This document shows positions 17,281 through 28,496 of a stretch of 64,000 nucleotides of DNA, one piece after another. The notes beneath the pieces are model-generated. The model saw only the letters and a list, made by a program, of their open reading frames with translations, did not search any database and was not told the origin of the DNA. Position 1 is the first letter of the stretch. Every line of letters begins with the position of its first letter. The position numbers and the translations under genes are program-made. The stretch is from Yamadazyma tenuis (taxonomy: Eukaryota > Ascomycota > Pichiomycetes > Serinales > Debaryomycetaceae): positions 1,426,001 to 1,490,000 of the forward strand of contig NC_089461.1 in the NCBI RefSeq assembly GCF_029203305.1, read 5' to 3'.

Positions 17281-19353
17281 ATGCAAGTATTGATCGACAA
17301 CCCCCATGACAGCGAACAGATGATCAATAACCAGATTAGACTGGCTTTTGCCAATGTATCTGATGAACTCAGTAAATTGAATCACCAAAGCCTTGACTCA
17401 ACTAAAGTTGATAAAGACAAAATTTTGGAGATTTATATTGATGTGATTAGATTATTGAACAACTTTCAATCAATTTCCCATACTAAGATTGATTATTGGA
17501 CTTCGTTGGTCAAGTTTACCACATTCGATTTATCACCAAAACAAACCGATAAGTTGTTGTGTGTGATGAGTCTCCTATTGATCCAAAGTTTGATTAATCC
17601 CTTCATGTTTGAACCAATCTTGAACACATTGAGAGATCCAAACGTCTTGGGCGAAATTTCTCGGTTCCTTGAAAAGGTGGTTTTGAGCGATATGATGCCT
17701 GTTACTGATCATTTGAGTGTCAATAACATTGATAACTGGCTCACCCTTGTTGAGCACATGGACACCAATGATGTGTTTCCAAAATGGGCTTGTTTTAAGT
17801 TCTTGAACACGGTGGTTAATGATATTGATTCGATCACTAAACCTATGGATACTTTAATGTCTTTTCCTCCTTTGGCGTTTGGAAATGTTTCAGTCAAAAG
17901 AGAAATGACAGTGATTTTAGAATCATTGGTTACAAACCTTCTTAAGGAGGACCTTCGTACTCTTTCAGCTGTGCTCATTGTCCGGTGGACAGTTCTTGAT
18001 AAAGTGCAGGAGATCTTGCAAAGAGGTTTATCTGATTCAATCAATTCTTACTGCAAAATCATCAATTATGTGATTATTGATATGTTTTCTTACAACAATT
18101 TCCAATCGATAATTTTGTCCAAACCCTCCTTTAAACCATTGTTTTCCCAAAATCAGATGAGATTGCCTACATCAGAATTAAGTGAACAGAACTTAAAAGT
18201 GTCGATTCAGTTTATGCTTGAGTGCCTCAACCATTCTGCTTGCTTCGAGAATAAAATGAATCTTATCTACTTGCTGTGGAGCTTTAATCAAGTCTTCAGC
18301 TACTCCCAATTGCCCTATGGTCGTGCTAACATTTACACCGTATTCAATAAATTGCACCCAAAAGTTTCTGTCCTTTCTGTGCTCCAGTTATTAAATATCA
18401 AGCTTTTGAGTGGTATTTATATGTCGTCCAAAAAGACTATCCCAGATCTTTTGAGAATGTTTTTACAAGAGTTTCAAAGTCCCCCATTTCCTAAGGAAGG
18501 ATACTTATTAGATGTGTTCAAGAATGAAAATCCAGTTGATTTAGAATTGATAAAGGAAAATGATCATTTAGGTGAGAATTTGGTTAAATCACTTAGATTG
18601 ATGTTGATGTTCTTTCAAGATGATTTAGAAGTACCTTTGACTGACTCGGGCAGTCTCAACTCAAAACTTAGCGTGGTCAAGATCAAACGGTTGTTCGAAT
18701 TAGTAATCTTGAACGGTTTCGAGTTGCTTGAGTTAGAAGCTTCAATTATTACACATTCAGGGTTGCATTACAATACCTGTATTATCACCAGCTTGCTTAA
18801 TACAGACTTGAGTGCTGTAGGTGTTCACTCGAAGACTATTTGGTGCATCTACAACGAAATAGTTAACAGCTTTTCTAAGGCTGACTTGAGATATTTGCCA
18901 TTATTTGCACTCTTCTACAACCAGATTTTGATCAAGTTTGCAGACTCTGACATCCTTCAAGACTGGTTGGTGAAGAGGCACATTGTTGAACACTTTAAAG
19001 TATTCATGTTCGATGCTGAGAAATACCCAGCAATCGTTCAGTTCACAGGTATCAATAGCTATGACAATTCGCCTGTTATTGTTTCTCAAGACAATTTCAA
19101 GGATATTGGCCCCGATATTAGTACCAAAAACAGTAGTTTCTCGGGTGATGTGTCTAGTGACTTTTCTCATATGAGCTTAAGCAGAACTCAGTCTCAGTTT
19201 AGTATCAACACTGGGAAACAGCCACAGCCACAGCAGGAAGGATACCAGTACTATCAGGAGGCATCCAACTATCAAGATCAATTACCACCTTTGCAGCAAC
19301 CCCAACCCTCAGTTGCTTTACCCTTTAAGTTTGCCGATATTCAGTTTCCATAG
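17281..19353 (+). CDS. Uncharacterised 690-aa helical protein
   Basis: I do not recognise this protein. It is predominantly leucine-rich and helical for about 580 residues, reading like an alpha-solenoid (ARM/HEAT-like) with no TM segments and no catalytic motif that I can identify. It is followed by a Ser-rich linker and a Gln/Pro-rich disordered tail (about 625-680, PQPQQEGYQYYQ). It ends in a short aromatic/hydrophobic peptide, PFKFADIQFP, that could be a docking motif. ATG 17281 is the first in frame. The stop is 87 bp before ENP2 on the same strand. Codon use resembles neighbouring genes. It is probably a scaffold or complex subunit that diverges fast in yeasts. Confidence 0.85.
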   Translation: MQVLIDNPHDSEQMINNQIRLAFANVSDELSKLNHQSLDSTKVDKDKILEIYIDVIRLLNNFQSISHTKIDYWTSLVKFTTFDLSPKQTDKLLCVMSLLLIQSLINPFMFEPILNTLRDPNVLGEISRFLEKVVLSDMMPVTDHLSVNNIDNWLTLVEHMDTNDVFPKWACFKFLNTVVNDIDSITKPMDTLMSFPPLAFGNVSVKREMTVILESLVTNLLKEDLRTLSAVLIVRWTVLDKVQEILQRGLSDSINSYCKIINYVIIDMFSYNNFQSIILSKPSFKPLFSQNQMRLPTSELSEQNLKVSIQFMLECLNHSACFENKMNLIYLLWSFNQVFSYSQLPYGRANIYTVFNKLHPKVSVLSVLQLLNIKLLSGIYMSSKKTIPDLLRMFLQEFQSPPFPKEGYLLDVFKNENPVDLELIKENDHLGENLVKSLRLMLMFFQDDLEVPLTDSGSLNSKLSVVKIKRLFELVILNGFELLELEASIITHSGLHYNTCIITSLLNTDLSAVGVHSKTIWCIYNEIVNSFSKADLRYLPLFALFYNQILIKFADSDILQDWLVKRHIVEHFKVFMFDAEKYPAIVQFTGINSYDNSPVIVSQDNFKDIGPDISTKNSSFSGDVSSDFSHMSLSRTQSQFSINTGKQPQPQQEGYQYYQEASNYQDQLPPLQQPQPSVALPFKFADIQFP

Positions 19354-19399
19354 TTTCCTCACTATTTTAGCGTATAATGCGAAACAAAAAAATTCTAAG

Positions 19400-19422
19400 C
19401 TCATCTCTAATCTCATCTCATC
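19400..19422 (+). promoter_or_regulatory. Repeated CTCATC (PAC-like) cores upstream of ENP2
   Basis: CTCATC occurs at 19400-19405, 19412-19417 and 19417-19422, just upstream of the ENP2 ATG, with an A-run plus AATTC immediately before. The reverse complement GATGAG is the PAC core of ribosome-biogenesis promoters (full PAC is GCGATGAG). The flanking GC is missing and the position is very close to the ATG, so this is tentative. Confidence 0.3.
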
Positions 19423-19440
19423 CAAGAACTAAGATTAAAA

Positions 19441-21522
19441 ATGGTTTTGAAATCAACTGCTGTGGGAGGAGTTTCCGTCTACCAGGTGGCAGGAACTAAT
19501 GTATCGAGATCATTACCAGACTGGATTGCCAAGAAGAGAAAAAGACAATTGAAACATGATAGCGAATATCAAAGTCGTATAGAGTTGATTCAAGATTTCG
19601 AATTCAGTGAATCTTCCAATAAAATAAAGGTCAGTCCCGATGGACAGTATGCTATGGCGACTGGAACCTACAAGCCACAGATTCACGTTTACGACTTCTC
19701 CAATTTGTCGTTAAAGTTTGAAAGACATACTGATGCAGAGAATGTGGACTTCATAATATTATCAGATGACTGGACTAAATCAGTGCATTTACAAAATGAT
19801 AGATCTATACAGTTTCAAACCAAAGGGGGAGTACACTATAAAACCAGGATCCCCAAGTTCGGAAGATGCATGTCCTACAATCCATTTATCTGTGATTTAC
19901 TAGTGGGTGGAGCTGGTAATGAATTATACAGGTTAAACTTGGACCAAGGGCGGTTCTTGAACCCGTTTGTGGTTGAATCAGATTTGGGAATCAATGCTCT
20001 TGATGTAAATAAAACACATGGTTTGATATCAGCTGGTTTGGAAGATGGAACTGTGGAGTTCTGGGACCCAAGAGCCAGACAGAGAGCTGCTAAACTTTAT
20101 GTTAGTGACCAGTTGGAAGAATCGTGTGAAATCTCTGCTTTGAGTTTTAGAAACGACGGTTTAAGTTTTGCATGTGGAACCTCAGAAGGTAAGTCCTTAA
20201 TCTACGATTTGAGAGCTTCTACACCAACAATTGTTAAAGATCAAGGGTATGGGTTTGAAATCAAAAAGATCATATGGATTGATGAAAATTCTTCAGACAC
20301 AAACAAGATTTTGACCAGTGACAAAAGGATTGCCAAAATCTGGGACAGAAACTCCGGTAAGCCTTTTGCGTCTATGGAGCCTAGTGTGGATATTAATGAT
20401 GTTGAGTATATCAAAGACTCAGGAATGTTCTTCATGGCCAACGAAGGTATATCCATGCATTCATATTATATTCCCAACTTAGGACCTGCTCCAAAGTGGT
20501 GTTCCTTCTTGGAAAATGTCACCGAAGAGATGGAAGAAAGGCCATCTAATTCAATATACTCCAACTACAGGTTCATTACTAGAGACGATGTTACTAGATT
20601 GAACGTAGCTCATTTGGTGGGAACAAATGTTATGAGGTCATATATGCATGGTTTTTTTATTGACAATGAGTTATATGAAAGGGTTAACTTGATTGCCAAC
20701 CCCAACTCATACCGTGATCAAAGAGAAAGAGAAATTAGAAATAAAATTGAAAAGGAGAGAGAATCTAGAATCAGAACTACGGGGGCGATCACCAATACCA
20801 AAGTCAAGGTCAACAAGGAATTGGCCAGCAAATTGGAAGGAAGAACTGGCTCACAAGCAGCTGAGGATATTGTTAATGATGACCGTTTCAAGGAATTATT
20901 CGAAAACCCAGATTTCCAAGTGGATGAACAATCTCACGAATACAAACAGCTTAATCCAGTTCTGGCTGGAGTGAAAGACATAACAGTAGATAATCCTCGT
21001 GGTTTGACTGCTGCTGAAGAGTCGGATGAAGATAGAATTCATGACAATGAGCACGGTGACGATAGCGAAAGCGAATCATCTGAGTCTGAAGAAGACAAAG
21101 AAGACGAAGAAACAACCAAACAGAGACAAGAAAAAGTCAAGAAGGAAATGGAAAGATTACGCCGTAAGCAAGATGCCAAGAAACAAGAAGAGAAGTTCTT
21201 GAATGAAATGAAGGTTGTTAGTAACGAAGGACCCCAGCAAAAGGTAGCCGACTCATTTGCTTCCCAAGTAAACCAAATCAACAAGGTGTCTAAGCAGAAG
21301 AGGACTGACCAAGAAGGAACCAGGTTACAGCGTCATGCACGTGGGGAAGTTGAATTTACATTCAACCCTGGCAACAAGAAATCTGACCGTAGAGTCAAAT
21401 TCAACAGAGAAAAGTCCGATGACGATATCGACGAAGAGACGAAAGCACAACTCAAAGGACGCACGAAACAAAGATACTCCGGAAGAAGAAGTGCTTCTCG
21501 TAACCAATTCCGTGGTATGTAG
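19441..21522 (+). CDS. ENP2: Nucleolar pre-18S rRNA processing factor Enp2 (NOL10)
   Basis: Component of the 90S pre-ribosome/SSU processome needed for early 18S rRNA processing in the nucleolus. The 693-aa protein begins in the family-typical way (VGGVSVYQVAGTNVSRSLPDW). A WD40-like beta-propeller spans about 40-340, including LEDGTVEFWDPR. The NUC153-type segment FKELFENPDFQVDEQSHEY lies near 483-501. The rest is an acidic Ser/Glu-rich and basic coiled-coil tail ending RSASRNQFRGM. Length is close to the S. cerevisiae protein. ISY1 begins 74 bp after its stop on the same strand. Confidence 0.95.
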   Translation: MVLKSTAVGGVSVYQVAGTNVSRSLPDWIAKKRKRQLKHDSEYQSRIELIQDFEFSESSNKIKVSPDGQYAMATGTYKPQIHVYDFSNLSLKFERHTDAENVDFIILSDDWTKSVHLQNDRSIQFQTKGGVHYKTRIPKFGRCMSYNPFICDLLVGGAGNELYRLNLDQGRFLNPFVVESDLGINALDVNKTHGLISAGLEDGTVEFWDPRARQRAAKLYVSDQLEESCEISALSFRNDGLSFACGTSEGKSLIYDLRASTPTIVKDQGYGFEIKKIIWIDENSSDTNKILTSDKRIAKIWDRNSGKPFASMEPSVDINDVEYIKDSGMFFMANEGISMHSYYIPNLGPAPKWCSFLENVTEEMEERPSNSIYSNYRFITRDDVTRLNVAHLVGTNVMRSYMHGFFIDNELYERVNLIANPNSYRDQREREIRNKIEKERESRIRTTGAITNTKVKVNKELASKLEGRTGSQAAEDIVNDDRFKELFENPDFQVDEQSHEYKQLNPVLAGVKDITVDNPRGLTAAEESDEDRIHDNEHGDDSESESSESEEDKEDEETTKQRQEKVKKEMERLRRKQDAKKQEEKFLNEMKVVSNEGPQQKVADSFASQVNQINKVSKQKRTDQEGTRLQRHARGEVEFTFNPGNKKSDRRVKFNREKSDDDIDEETKAQLKGRTKQRYSGRRSASRNQFRGM

Positions 21523-21596
21523 TTATGTAGCAAAAACATTGCAGCCTAAATATTTCAATGCGCATCTCTTCCTTGGGTTTAGATTTATTATATCCA

Positions 21597-22430
21597 ATGT
21601 CCAGAAACAAAGAAAAGGCACAATCAGCATTAAACCGATATCAGCAAGAAGTTAACCGACAAGCTGGGGTACTTGAAACCAACCCAAACCTACGACCTAA
21701 GTATGTTCAATCGGTAGAGTCTCTACCTCAAGCCGAGAAATGGCGATCTGTTGTGATCACAGAGATATCCACTAGGTTGACACGAATTCAGGATCCTTTG
21801 CTTGAAGAGTCTCAAATTAGGGAATTAAACGAAACCTTGAATAAGTTGATGCTGGAAAAGAGAGCATGGGAACATCATATCAAATCTTTGGGTGGGGCTG
21901 ACTACCTCCGGTTTGGACCTAAATTTGAAAGCATGGGGATGATGGACAATGATATTTCTGGCATCAAAGGGTTCAGGTATTTTGGAAGGGCCAAAGATTT
22001 ACCTGAAGTGAAGCTTTTGCAACAGGCAAAGATCGATAAAGCAACTCGAGAGTCTACGCAACAAGATACAGAGCAGAGAGAAGTTCAAGAGCTTGAGATG
22101 AGATTCTCCAATCTTGACCCTACATACTATTCCACGTTCACAAGAACCAACATATATGACAAGGCTGAAGATGACCTCATTGCGATTGTTGGGGATGTTT
22201 ACACTAGGCAGGAGGAAAGAAAAAATGTCGAAGCATATAATTTCAAGGCTATTAGCAAAAGTCTCAGTGATGACATTCAGAATACGGCAAAAGACATGAC
22301 TATTTCACAGGCCCAGCTAGAGGAAATTATGGACTACTCAGACATTATACCCAGTGAGGAAGACATCAAGCAATGGGTTCTAGACCAGAAAAAACAACAG
22401 CTTCTTGCAAAGCTCGCATCATCAAAATAG
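21597..22430 (+). CDS. ISY1: Splicing factor Isy1 (NTC complex)
   Basis: Subunit of the Prp19-associated (NineTeen) complex that acts in the spliceosome around the first catalytic step. From ATG 21597 the 277-aa protein starts MSRNKEKAQSALNRYQ, the conserved Isy1 N terminus. It continues with LPQAEKWR, EISTRLTRIQDPLL and IKSLGGADYLRFGP, all family hallmarks. An ATG 39 nt upstream (21558) is in frame, but the extra residues are not part of the family. It ends in a helical region typical of fungal Isy1. It is convergent with PNC1, with only 26 bp between stop codons. Confidence 0.93.
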   Translation: MSRNKEKAQSALNRYQQEVNRQAGVLETNPNLRPKYVQSVESLPQAEKWRSVVITEISTRLTRIQDPLLEESQIRELNETLNKLMLEKRAWEHHIKSLGGADYLRFGPKFESMGMMDNDISGIKGFRYFGRAKDLPEVKLLQQAKIDKATRESTQQDTEQREVQELEMRFSNLDPTYYSTFTRTNIYDKAEDDLIAIVGDVYTRQEERKNVEAYNFKAISKSLSDDIQNTAKDMTISQAQLEEIMDYSDIIPSEEDIKQWVLDQKKQQLLAKLASSK

Positions 22431-22456
22431 GCATTATCAAAATAGACATCATCACA

Positions 22457-23149
22457 TTAAAAGCTATAGTCATCAATAGACTCGAGAATCTTGACACCAC
22501 CATTCCTATAAGTGTCATCAGTTTGGGAAATATTTTCAGGAAATACACTTTTGCAAAGTGACTTGATGACATACGTAGTAAATCCCAGTTGCAGGCAGTC
22601 CACAGCCGAGTTCATTACACAGAAATCGTAGGCAAGTCCAACGAATATAACGTCTGTGACTTCTAACTTGCGCAACGTGTCCTCCATCTCCGTCTTATGG
22701 AGCTTCCATGTATCTTTGAAGCACGAATAATACTCTCTATCCTTCAAGTAGCCCTTTTGCACGATGGCCTTGGGAACCTTTCCATCCACCTGGTTGAACT
22801 GAGTGAGAAAAGCAGCATCGATAGAAGAACCAAACGTATTCTGAACACAATGATCGGGCCAAACCGTCTGCGTCAATGTTTTGACAGAACCAGTCTCGTC
22901 CTTTTCCCCTAACGGATGGGTGAATTCCAACTGAGAATAAGGTTCCACACTGTGTTGAGAAGCAAATGATATGTGATCATGAGGGTGCCAATCCTGGGTT
23001 GCAATAACAGCAGCCCACGGAAACTTTTGGACATCCAAAAGGTCAATGATCCCTTCGACAATAGACCTTCCGCCAGCCACTGCCAAAGAGCCATCAGAAG
23101 GAAGAAAATCTTCTTGCAAATCAATAACCACCAATGCGGGTTTGTTCAT
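22457..23149 (-). CDS. PNC1: Nicotinamidase
   Basis: Hydrolyses nicotinamide to nicotinic acid and ammonia in the NAD salvage pathway, and so relieves nicotinamide inhibition of sirtuins. The 230-aa isochorismatase-fold protein carries the catalytic triad Asp10 (VVIDLQEDF), Lys132 (VQKGYLKD) and Cys177 (GLAYDFCV), and the metal ligands Asp53, His55 (TQDWHPHDH) and His100 (WPDHCV). Length and motif spacing match S. cerevisiae Pnc1. OCH1 lies 55 bp upstream on the same strand. Confidence 0.96.
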   Translation of the reverse strand: MNKPALVVIDLQEDFLPSDGSLAVAGGRSIVEGIIDLLDVQKFPWAAVIATQDWHPHDHISFASQHSVEPYSQLEFTHPLGEKDETGSVKTLTQTVWPDHCVQNTFGSSIDAAFLTQFNQVDGKVPKAIVQKGYLKDREYYSCFKDTWKLHKTEMEDTLRKLEVTDVIFVGLAYDFCVMNSAVDCLQLGFTTYVIKSLCKSVFPENISQTDDTYRNGGVKILESIDDYSF

Positions 23150-23204
23150 GGGGTGATGTTATCAACTACTTTTGAGGTCCCCGCGAAAACTGTATATTGT
23201 CTAC

Positions 23205-24347
23205 TTAATGGTTCTTCTTAGGTTTGTGTTGGGGTTTCTCGTCGTGCTTCCACGATCCCAGAAACATGTGTTCAACGTAGCACAAAGGATCACTGGTGGG
23301 CTTGGATCCCATGTGACCAACATTAGGACTGAAAGACGTGATAGGTAGAACTAGCACATCATCAACTCCAATTGGAAGTTGCATTCCTGTAAAAAGTTCC
23401 CATGTAATGATCTCATCATACTGGCCTGTCTTAATATTGGCCTCCGACTGAAGAATATTGTTCATGTAGGCGAACACGTAGTCGGTCCAGATTCCAGGGC
23501 CAGTCCAGTCCATGATATCACCTCCCTCATCTTTACCCAATACCGTCTTCAACTGGCCATTTTTGCTTCTTTCCAACGTAAGCTCAGTGATTTTGGCAAT
23601 GAGGTCCTTGAGCATCGGATGGCCCTTTTTGGCCTGGATGGCCCATTGACAAAACTGGATTCTACGGGAATACCAGTCATTCCAGTCGGGTCTATCAGGA
23701 TCAGCTTCAATCCCAACTACCAATCCTGCGGTATTGGGCTTATTATATAGCTTTTTGTTGTTCGAAAGCCAAGAGTCGATTGGCTTAATTCCCCGTGTAT
23801 CTATATCAGCGTAAACCCCTCCTTGGGCGTATAATATTAAGTAGCGGAAAAAATCAGCCTTTAAAATACTCTTGGGCATAAGCTGATATGCTTTTGCCAC
23901 TTCAGGGACAGACGTGTATAATTTTGCAACCATCTCATGACAATCATTATCTGCTAATACATTGTGCTTGTAGCCGGGATTGATTTGGCTCCATTGTTGT
24001 TGAAAGCTTTTGTACATCAAAGGAAAAGTTGGATCGTCTACACCAACTTTCCAGGTTTGCCAGATACACTTGGGGAATGGCTTTTGTGGTTCATATGGAA
24101 ACAGTACTGCCAACTTTTGCCTCAATACCGAAAGTTGGGGGAGTCTGGCTTTATTATTGGATTGGAAATAGAACCCTTCAGTCTTCCACTTGGGGTTCTT
24201 CTCTAGCTCTCGCAAGAGCCTTAACTTGTTGCTGTTAACTTCGGTTCGAGACACGACGCGGGGGAGCGAAAGGCCCGACCTCATGAATTGGAGGACGATA
24301 AACACAGCGGCCACTACCAAGAGCAATCTCAGTTTTCGGAGGGCCAT
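23205..24347 (-). CDS. OCH1: Initiating alpha-1,6-mannosyltransferase Och1 (GT32)
   Basis: Golgi enzyme that adds the first alpha-1,6-mannose to N-glycan cores and so begins the outer mannan chain of the yeast cell wall. From ATG 24347 it is 380 aa, close to Candida Och1. It is a type II membrane protein with a short basic tail and a hydrophobic anchor (LLLVVAAVFIVLQF, residues about 8-21). The lumenal GT32 domain includes PKCIWQTWK, KADFFRYLILYAQGG and the metal/nucleotide-binding DXD motif in GGVYADIDT. The longer open frame upstream of 24347 is not part of the family pattern. OCH1 has paralogues in some yeasts (HOC1), but the size and motif order favour OCH1. Confidence 0.9.
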   Translation of the reverse strand: MALRKLRLLLVVAAVFIVLQFMRSGLSLPRVVSRTEVNSNKLRLLRELEKNPKWKTEGFYFQSNNKARLPQLSVLRQKLAVLFPYEPQKPFPKCIWQTWKVGVDDPTFPLMYKSFQQQWSQINPGYKHNVLADNDCHEMVAKLYTSVPEVAKAYQLMPKSILKADFFRYLILYAQGGVYADIDTRGIKPIDSWLSNNKKLYNKPNTAGLVVGIEADPDRPDWNDWYSRRIQFCQWAIQAKKGHPMLKDLIAKITELTLERSKNGQLKTVLGKDEGGDIMDWTGPGIWTDYVFAYMNNILQSEANIKTGQYDEIITWELFTGMQLPIGVDDVLVLPITSFSPNVGHMGSKPTSDPLCYVEHMFLGSWKHDEKPQHKPKKNH

Positions 24348-24487
24348 TTGTGATAGATTTGGGGAAGAAGAACTCGATACCTCAAAGATAAAAAAACACG
24401 CGAATAAATATTCATTAACGCAATACATAAAAGATAAATAATGATGTGTCATGCACCAGCCGACACCCTGGTGTAGCTTTCTGACAA

Positions 24488-25462
24488 TTAGCTTGACTTC
24501 ACAGCAAGTTGCTCTTGCTTCTCAGACAACTTGGCAAAGTTTCGTTTCATAGCGTTGGTAATGTACTCTTTGGCTGTCAAGGCCTCATACTTTTTATTTG
24601 GACCTTGAATCACCACATCTTTATTGGCCTGGTTGAACCATGCAATGGAATAGCGGGACTTTTGGTTTTCTCCCACCATTGGCGTTCTGACCCGATGGAA
24701 ATTCGACTTCAATGTATCGTCTGACCAAGACATGAGCATATCACCAATATTAATGACGATTTCTCCAGTTTGGGCTTCGACTGGGTACCAGGTATCACCC
24801 GAAGCAAATGAAGTATGCGCCTCTCTACCTGGACAAACCTCCAATCCAAGGTCGCCAGTTCTTTGATAGAGCACTGTCATGACGTCAAAGTCCGTATGTG
24901 CACCAGCTCTCCATGAATTGGGTGCTATGTGCTGGCCGGTAATGTCTGGATAGTGGAGCAATCGCAAGGTGCTTTGAGCAGTAGTTTTCTCGATCTGGTG
25001 GGCTGTGGTAAAGAAGTCCAGCTCAAATCCAAGACTCTCAGCAAGACAGCTCAAAACTTTCATCGACAACTCTTGGTTCTTTTGCATGAACTGCTGGATA
25101 AACGTTGCCCAATCCTCACCCATATCATCTGTATCTGGCCAATATTCATCCTTTTTGTGGTACTGCAATTGTAAGCTTTCCTTCAAGTCCGGAGTACCAG
25201 TTGATGGCCTAACCTGGGCTTGGAACTCATACCCACAGTTTTCGAGTTTGACGAACGGTCTCTTGTTTTTGACATCGTCTGGTTTGGCAAAGAAGTCTGC
25301 TGAGTGCGCAAAGGCCTTTTCGATGTCTTGGATGCTAGGACTCTCTTGATCTTTTAAGACAAAGAATCCCACGTTAGTGGCTGCTTCGTACAATTGTTGT
25401 TTGATTTCCTCACGCCTATTGTCGAAGTCTCTTAAGCTGATTTTGGGGACTATGGAGGTCAT
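24488..25462 (-). CDS. 2-oxoglutarate/Fe(II)-dependent oxygenase (isopenicillin-N-synthase-like)
   Basis: 324-aa member of the non-haem iron oxygenase superfamily. The N-terminal DIOX_N segment (about 7-110) is followed by the double-stranded beta-helix. Iron ligands are His189 and Asp191 (AGAHTDFD) and His256 (NFHRVRTP); Arg270-x-Ser272 (SRYSIAWF) should hold 2-oxoglutarate. All catalytic residues are intact. Fungal homologues are widespread but their substrates are mostly unknown; nucleobase or small-metabolite hydroxylation is possible but not shown. It sits alone between OCH1 and DED1, not in a biosynthetic cluster. Confidence 0.9.
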   Translation of the reverse strand: MTSIVPKISLRDFDNRREEIKQQLYEAATNVGFFVLKDQESPSIQDIEKAFAHSADFFAKPDDVKNKRPFVKLENCGYEFQAQVRPSTGTPDLKESLQLQYHKKDEYWPDTDDMGEDWATFIQQFMQKNQELSMKVLSCLAESLGFELDFFTTAHQIEKTTAQSTLRLLHYPDITGQHIAPNSWRAGAHTDFDVMTVLYQRTGDLGLEVCPGREAHTSFASGDTWYPVEAQTGEIVINIGDMLMSWSDDTLKSNFHRVRTPMVGENQKSRYSIAWFNQANKDVVIQGPNKKYEALTAKEYITNAMKRNFAKLSEKQEQLAVKSS

Positions 25463-26143
25463 TTCAGGTACACAAATAGTTATTATCTAGTCTTCAGTGA
25501 TTAAGATTATAGGGATTCATGGAGCTTTTTGTAGCAGATTTTTCCTCGCTTAGCTGCGAAACCTGATAATTGATGCACTCGCTCACCTGCGAATTTGCAG
25601 CCTTACAATTATGTTACAGTTAGAGTTATACATTTCAAATATATACACTTGTACAATGCATTCCTATTCTTTTAAAAACCCCAATGTCTAAATCCAATAA
25701 AAACTTTTTTGTGTTGTTTTTTCGAAGAACCCAATAAATAAAAGCATAAAATCTTTTGCTGTTTAAACCCATTAAATCTATAATCTGTGTTCTAGAAAAA
25801 CAACCTGTATTTCACCTTCTTTCCCTCATTTTGAAGCAACAAATCCTAATAAATTAGTTTAATCGTAGGTATTACACTCAATAAATGAAAAGCAGACAAA
25901 CAACTCCTCCCGTGAAAAAAATCAAACTAATTTACAAAACAAAACAAAACAAAAGCAACATCAACTAATTCAAATGAAGAAAGAAAGGAAATATCAACGC
26001 ATTATAATAAGATTGAGACATTGACAATAATAATTGGAACCACAATGATCTGCTATCATCGTAAATATGCTGGCTTTTTTAGCTAATACCAGCTTCATGC
26101 AAAAAAACCAAGTGTATACTTAGCTTGAGCGCTTGGTGGTATC
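25463..26143. other. Intergenic region: oxygenase promoter and DED1 3' flank
   Basis: About 680 bp, strongly A/T-rich, containing a short AAAAC tandem run (about 25935-25955). I see no gene. It presumably holds the promoter of the oxygenase gene and the DED1 3'UTR. Confidence 0.5.

Positions 26144-28496
<2,353 letters not shown>

Noticed and set aside
21340..21350. CACGTG near 21342
   Set aside because: It lies within the ENP2 coding sequence, far from any promoter.
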